Source: Plasmodiophora brassicae (lineage: Eukaryota; Endomyxa: Phytomyxea; Phytomyxea; Plasmodiophorida). Taken from it: a stretch of DNA of 64,000 nt. The stretch is from positions 1,426,001-1,490,000 of the forward strand of contig CP145413.1 in NCBI GenBank assembly GCA_036867785.1. The letters run 5' to 3'. Position numbers and translations under genes: made by a program. The notes below the pieces were generated by a model. It saw only the letters and a program-made list of their open reading frames with translations. It did not search any database and was not told where the DNA came from. Of this stretch, positions 59,964 through 64,000 are shown piece by piece (positions within the stretch are counted from its first letter, which is position 1; the number at the start of each line of letters is the position of its first letter).

Positions 59964-60496
59964 GTGCCGTCGTCTGCCCGTCCGAACAGCAGGCACCCGG
60001 CTATCGAACCAATCTACATAGGGTTGCGCCAGGCGCGCCCGGCCTGTGGGCGGCCAGCGCCTGTGACACGTCGTTGGCATCAGCGATGGCCGCCAGATGT
60101 GCCCGAGCCGGCGTCCCCGTCGGTAAAACGGAGACGGAACGTGCGATCGGTGGCAACGTTCGCATTTATTAAACGCTTGCGGTTTGTTTGACCCCGAAGC
60201 CCACATCCTGCACCGTATCGATGTCCTACGACGTGAAGTTGTGTGCTAACCGTACTCGTTATGTCGGTGCTTGGGGGCAAACCGGCGGTGGTCCTGAAGT
60301 CTGGCCGCGTCCCAGGACAACGTAGCACGATACGCCTTGCTCGTTGTTGATCTCTGTTCTGGTCGAGCACGTGTAAGGGTCGCGATCGTAGGAAGGCTAA
60401 ATGGTCCAGGAAGACGAGGCCTGCTCGATGGGGGAGACTGGAGGTGGTGAGCGCTAGCAACTGCCCATGAAGGGTATTCACTGCGACGACGACTAA
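59964..60496. other. divergent intergenic region
   Basis: Between GT77-like copy 3 (minus) and the GT37-like gene (plus). No gene recognised; it should hold both promoters. A TTTATTAAACG phrase lies near 60164-60175. Confidence 0.4.
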
Positions 60497-60500
60497 ACAG

Positions 60501-60535
<35 letters not shown>

Positions 60536-60544
60536 GACAGACAG
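60497..60544. repeat. (GACA)n microsatellite
   Basis: About twelve tandem GACA units with two GACG variants, 120-170 bp upstream of the GT37-like start codon, so length changes could affect its promoter or 5' UTR. Confidence 0.95.
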
Positions 60545-60667
60545 CAGTGGTCGTTGCTGGTCACCCGCAAACGGGTTGCGCCTGAGACCTGTCCCTGTGT
60601 TCCTTGTTCACGCGACAGCGGCGCTCACAACCCGGGCGAGGCGACGCCCGACCACCCACCGCGGTCA

Positions 60668-62077
60668 ATGTCGCAGGGTCGTCGGATCCCCTGGACGGTA
60701 ATCCTGGTGTCCTGCGGCGCCGTCGTCTTCCTGATCTGCATCGAATCCTGGCTGCTACTGCCGGAGCGGCTCCTTCTTCTAGCCGCGCGAGACGGTCCTG
60801 GAGGAAGTATTTCGCAGCAGCAACATCAACATCAGCAAGTGGGGCAACAGGCGACGCAAGAGCAGCAGGTCCATCAAAAGCAGCGACAGCAGCAACAGCA
60901 GCAGCAACATCAACTTCAACAACACCCACAGGTGGGGCAACCGACACCACAGGAGACGAAAGAGCAGCAGCAGCAACAAACGCCACAGCCGACGCAAGAG
61001 CAGCAGCAACAGACGCCACAGCCGACGCAAGAGCAGCAGCAACAGACGCCACAGGCAAGGCAAGAGCAGCGGCCCCAGCAGCCCCATGAGGCAACGGGCG
61101 AGCTGATCCATCAAAAGTATGGGAAGATCTACGCGGAGCAGATGGCGTTGCCAGCTGGGCGTCGCCAGTTCGTGACGTTCCGTCGCGAGGACGGCTGCGG
61201 CTGGGGCAACCGGATGGAGTCCATCCTGACGGCGTTCCGCGTCGCCCTGATCAGCCGCCGCATCTTCGTCGTCGACTACGACATGTTCGACGCCATGTTC
61301 GTCAACCCGTTCGCAGGGACCGATTGGCGCTGGGCAACGCACCAGGCCGGCATCGAGTCGGTTCCGGAAGAGCGCCGAGCGCTGACGAGATGGGGGCCGA
61401 GCATGACCACCGATGTGGACGTGCGCGACTGGGCGCCCCTCATGAACGCCAGCGACGTCGTGCAGGTGTCGCAGTGGGAGTTCGGGTTCGGCGAGCACAA
61501 GTTCGTCAACGAGCTGTACGAGCGTGGCCTGGTGCGGACGGACGAGATCGCGACGCGCGCCGCCGAGGTGGCCGCCGTCCAGCTGGCGCAACCGACCAAG
61601 GCGGTCAACGACACAGCTAGGGCGATCCTGCGGAAATGCGACATGCTGAACGATCGCCCGCTGGCCGTCATCCAGCTGCGGGCGTTCGTCGACCGCGGGT
61701 GGACGCTGGACGCGAAAGCCTGGTCGATCGTGCGCGCCGCCTTGCAGCAGGCCAAGGTGACCCGCGGCAGCCACAACCTGTTCATCACGACCGACGACGT
61801 CAACCTGCGCAACCGGGCACAGGACGAGCTCGCCGAGTTCGGGTCAGTCGGGTACCACGACGTACCCGGGGAGCATTCCGGCGAGATGCGCGTCGCCAAC
61901 CTCGACAACGCTGTGCCCAACAGCCTCGCGGAATGGTTCATCATGTCCGAGGCCGACGTCCTCATCTGCACCATGACGTCGTTCTGCAGCACCGCCGCCA
62001 AACGCAACGGGTACCGCGCCCAGGTCTTCAACGTCATGGACGGCTATGGCGAGTCGCTGTGGGTCCACAGCCGCTGA
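60668..62077 (+). CDS. GT37-like fucosyltransferase with glutamine-rich stem
   Basis: Single exon, 469 residues. Type II anchor (WTVILVSCGAVVFLICIESWLLL), then a stem of ~95 residues made mostly of Gln, including an 11-residue unit like QEQQQQTPQPT repeated three times. The catalytic domain has the plant xyloglucan-fucosyltransferase pattern: GCGWGNRMESILTAFRVALISRRIFVVDYD (family G.GNR......a..yAlLt.R...vD) and, near the end, PNSLAEWFIMSEADVLICTMTSFCSTAA, comparable to the family's ...al.E..lLS..D.lvtS..StFgy.A. QLRAFVDRGW and HNLFITTDDVNLRN fit the donor-binding half. It probably fucosylates a cell-surface glycan. Confidence 0.75.
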   Translation: MSQGRRIPWTVILVSCGAVVFLICIESWLLLPERLLLLAARDGPGGSISQQQHQHQQVGQQATQEQQVHQKQRQQQQQQQHQLQQHPQVGQPTPQETKEQQQQQTPQPTQEQQQQTPQPTQEQQQQTPQARQEQRPQQPHEATGELIHQKYGKIYAEQMALPAGRRQFVTFRREDGCGWGNRMESILTAFRVALISRRIFVVDYDMFDAMFVNPFAGTDWRWATHQAGIESVPEERRALTRWGPSMTTDVDVRDWAPLMNASDVVQVSQWEFGFGEHKFVNELYERGLVRTDEIATRAAEVAAVQLAQPTKAVNDTARAILRKCDMLNDRPLAVIQLRAFVDRGWTLDAKAWSIVRAALQQAKVTRGSHNLFITTDDVNLRNRAQDELAEFGSVGYHDVPGEHSGEMRVANLDNAVPNSLAEWFIMSEADVLICTMTSFCSTAAKRNGYRAQVFNVMDGYGESLWVHSR

Positions 62078-62190
62078 TATATATAAACGACGTCCTCTGG
62101 CCCTGTTCGACGACGATCGCACGCAACGCCTGAAGCCGTTTGCCCGAGCCATGCGAGAGCGCGTGTTAATTTCAAAGCGTACGACGCCTG

Positions 62191-63717
62191 TCAGATCAGG
62201 GAGCCGAGCAGGTCGGCGGTGGCCCAGCAGGACTTCTCGGGCGGTTCTTGGTCGGCGCAGTGCTGCCCCATGTACGTGCTGGTCTCGTACTGGTCCACCG
62301 ACAGGCGCATGGCCCATCGGTCGACAAAGAGCAGGCCGCGTTCGCGAGCGAGGTCCCGTGCGATGCGGTTGAACTCGATGACGCGCACGTCGCTGTTCTG
62401 CATGTTGACCGTGGAGCGCCCTTCCGGCAGTGGCTCGATGCGGGCGATGTGGACCGTGCTCAGCATGATGACGCGGGCCGGAGCCGTCACGTTCACGACG
62501 AAGTCCAGCATGGCGCCATACCGCTGGCGGTACTCGATTACCTTGGCGATCTGGGCCGGGTCCTTCGGGCAGAAGTAGTGCACGTGGTCGTGCAGGCCCG
62601 AGTTCACGATGACGACGTCGGGTTTGCGATCCCCGATGCCACCCATCAGCGTCAGGAACCGGTCGGTGGCCGGCGTCGGCGGGATCATCGTCGTGGACCC
62701 ACCGTAGTTCTCAAAGACATCGATGCCGCCGTCGTAGAAGTGTGTGAGGCGCGTGCGCGGATCGACCACCATCGGGCAGGAGTCGCCGGAGATGGCGCCC
62801 GCCTGCCATTCCGTGTCGAACATCCGGTATTCGTGGTGGCCGCCCGCGTTCCAGGTCCCCCACGGGTGCGGGTACGCGCCCCGGATGTCGCCCACAGTGC
62901 AACCCATGCGTCGCATCATCAGCATGGTCGCCTCGGTCATCGTCGAGTCGCCGACCAGGACGACCCATCGCCCCACGATGTGCTGCGCCATCGAGCGGCG
63001 GTCCCGAACGGGGACGGCCGCCGAGCGGAATCGGAACTCCTCGGACGTGTTCGAACGCCTCCAGGAGTTGTCGCCGGGGAGGTCCACCAGGTCGGGGGCA
63101 TCGCCCGGGATCGTGATGGAGCCAGGGTGAACGGGGAAACGCCCCAGGAACGGCGTGAAGCTGAACACGTCCTCTGCCTTGTGCGACCATTCGTCGGCGC
63201 GCGCGATCGGGACGAAATTCGTCCCGTGGCTGACGAGGTCGACGCGGTAGGTTCCCGGGGGCAACGCGGCAACCTGAACGACGGGCACCGACAGGCTATC
63301 GGGTGTGACCAGCACGGCTCGGCGGTACAATGGCGACGAGATGATCACCGATAGGACCGACCCATAGAGGAACGTCCACGTGCCGTTGTGCCTGCGCTCC
63401 ACCCAGATGTAGGCGACGCGATCGGCGGCCATGCAGGTCCCGATGCGGATGTCCACCGCGTCTCTGGACAGGTTCAGCTCAGGGAAGGCCATGCGCCGCA
63501 GCGACGGCAGGGGCACCAGCAGGTGTCGGTCGGCGACATGCCTTCTGCACGAGTCGTCTTCGCCGACGCCGAGCCGGATCGGGGAGTCGTGTACGATGGC
63601 GCCCGGGACGGATACGCCCAGATTGAGAATGGTCAGCAGGGCGACAACCGTCGCGCCACACACGATCGCAAGACGTATCCTGGAACGCTGCGGCGGCGAG
63701 GACGTGTTGTCGTCCAT
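62191..63717 (-). CDS. NXPE-like SGNH acyl-esterase, second gene
   Basis: Single exon, 508 residues: anchor (IRLAIVCGATVVALLTILNLGVSV), beta-rich N-terminal domain (GTYRVDLVSHGTNFVP), catalytic WVVLVGDSTMTEATMLMMRRMG (Ser about residue 255), GVDPRTRLTHFYDGGIDV-like middle, PDVVIVNSGLHDHVH (block III Asn-Ser-Gly-x-H) and C-terminal YMGQHCADQEPPEKSCWATAD with the His. It is paralogous to 44011-45627 with the same order of motifs but only moderate identity. An upstream ATG at 63840 is in frame and would add 41 residues; the shorter form gives a normal cytosolic tail. Probable Golgi O-acetyl-transfer or removal on glycans. Confidence 0.75.
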   Translation of the reverse strand: MDDNTSSPPQRSRIRLAIVCGATVVALLTILNLGVSVPGAIVHDSPIRLGVGEDDSCRRHVADRHLLVPLPSLRRMAFPELNLSRDAVDIRIGTCMAADRVAYIWVERRHNGTWTFLYGSVLSVIISSPLYRRAVLVTPDSLSVPVVQVAALPPGTYRVDLVSHGTNFVPIARADEWSHKAEDVFSFTPFLGRFPVHPGSITIPGDAPDLVDLPGDNSWRRSNTSEEFRFRSAAVPVRDRRSMAQHIVGRWVVLVGDSTMTEATMLMMRRMGCTVGDIRGAYPHPWGTWNAGGHHEYRMFDTEWQAGAISGDSCPMVVDPRTRLTHFYDGGIDVFENYGGSTTMIPPTPATDRFLTLMGGIGDRKPDVVIVNSGLHDHVHYFCPKDPAQIAKVIEYRQRYGAMLDFVVNVTAPARVIMLSTVHIARIEPLPEGRSTVNMQNSDVRVIEFNRIARDLARERGLLFVDRWAMRLSVDQYETSTYMGQHCADQEPPEKSCWATADLLGSLI

Positions 63718-63861
63718 CGTTGCCCGTTCCCACCAGAGGTGCGGCTGTGCCGATTCCCGGCAGGCCCTGCTGGGCGCGCGTCCCAAGTCAGATACAGCAG
63801 GGGACAGCTGATCAGAGAGGCCACGCCCCGAACCTGACATGGCCGCACGTTCGAATTTATG

Positions 63862-64000
63862 CTAATCAACATTCATAGCGAGGCGCAGCATCAGGTCAAG
63901 GTCCTGGCTGATACAGCTTTGCAGCGTGTCGTACCACTGAGTGCATCGATCCTGCAGGGCGTCCAGCTGGCCGCTGTCGCCCGCCAGCAACGCCTTCATG
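63862..64000 (-). CDS. C-terminal end of a gene running off the right edge
   Basis: The minus strand is open from the window edge to a TAG at 63862 and reads KALLAGDSGQLDALQDRC, QWYDTLQSCISQDLDLML, ending AMNVD. Heptad-like spacing of Leu and acidic residues suggests a helical C-terminus. An ATG lies exactly at the edge, but the frame may continue beyond it. No family assigned. Confidence 0.45.
   Translation of the reverse strand, partial: MKALLAGDSGQLDALQDRCTQWYDTLQSCISQDLDLMLRLAMNVD

Noticed and set aside
1-64000. tRNA, rRNA, CRISPR arrays, riboswitches, bacterial promoters
   Set aside because: None was recognised by eye, and the eukaryotic gene structure makes the bacterial items unlikely; a covariance-model scan would be needed to exclude small RNAs.

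Overview
The window is a piece of a gene-dense, GC-rich nuclear genome from a unicellular eukaryote. Most genes are split by very short GT-AG introns (about 40-90 nt), often with a CTRAC-type branch site close to the 3' splice site. It encodes FYVE, RhoGEF-PH, CDK7, NBR1-type, SLC35-type and FIS1-type proteins. I saw no CRISPR arrays, operons or rRNA/tRNA genes. The lineage cannot be named from sequence alone; a free-living protist with a polysaccharide-rich surface or wall fits best. Exon structures were assembled by hand from frame continuity, splice consensus and family motifs. For every multi-exon model with all exons resolved, the summed exon lengths divide by three.

Layout. 0-5 kb: housekeeping and signalling genes (FYVE protein, RhoGEF-PH protein, SLC35F-type transporter). 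5-8 kb: two copies of an unusual seven-transmembrane (7TM) family. 8.5-13 kb: two small four-TM proteins, a membrane-anchored HExxH protein, a mariner-type transposon relic ending in a hairpin, and a chimeric gene-fragment fossil. 13-21.5 kb: CDK7-like kinase, secreted proline-rich repeat protein, a single-chain EF-hand/zinc-ribbon/PH/CaMK protein, an NBR1-like protein and a 13-exon tandem-pore potassium channel. 22-25 kb: divergent unknown paralogues and a ~740-bp imperfect palindrome. 25-37 kb: four more 7TM genes, one pair recently duplicated, interleaved with an intronless CapA-like gene, a FIS1 remnant and a secreted protein with a degenerate G-domain look.

37-64 kb is dominated by type II (Golgi-style) membrane enzymes for glycan assembly and decoration: GT61-like genes (three), GT77-like (three), a GT37-like fucosyltransferase, a further probable glycosyltransferase, a TBL/PC-esterase-like and two NXPE-like SGNH acyl-esterases, and an FkbM methyltransferase. 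A decayed CACTA-type (Tnp2) DNA transposon sits at 46.5-48.5 kb, and several truncated gene tails record local duplications.

How the parts may fit (inference): the right half looks like a surface or cyst-wall glycan biosynthesis neighbourhood. The 7TM genes, each with a probable PA-like ectodomain, look like a lineage-specific receptor family spreading by local duplication. The 7TM family, the EF-hand/PH/CaMK fusion, the tandem-pore channel and the glycan island are the most novel-looking parts.
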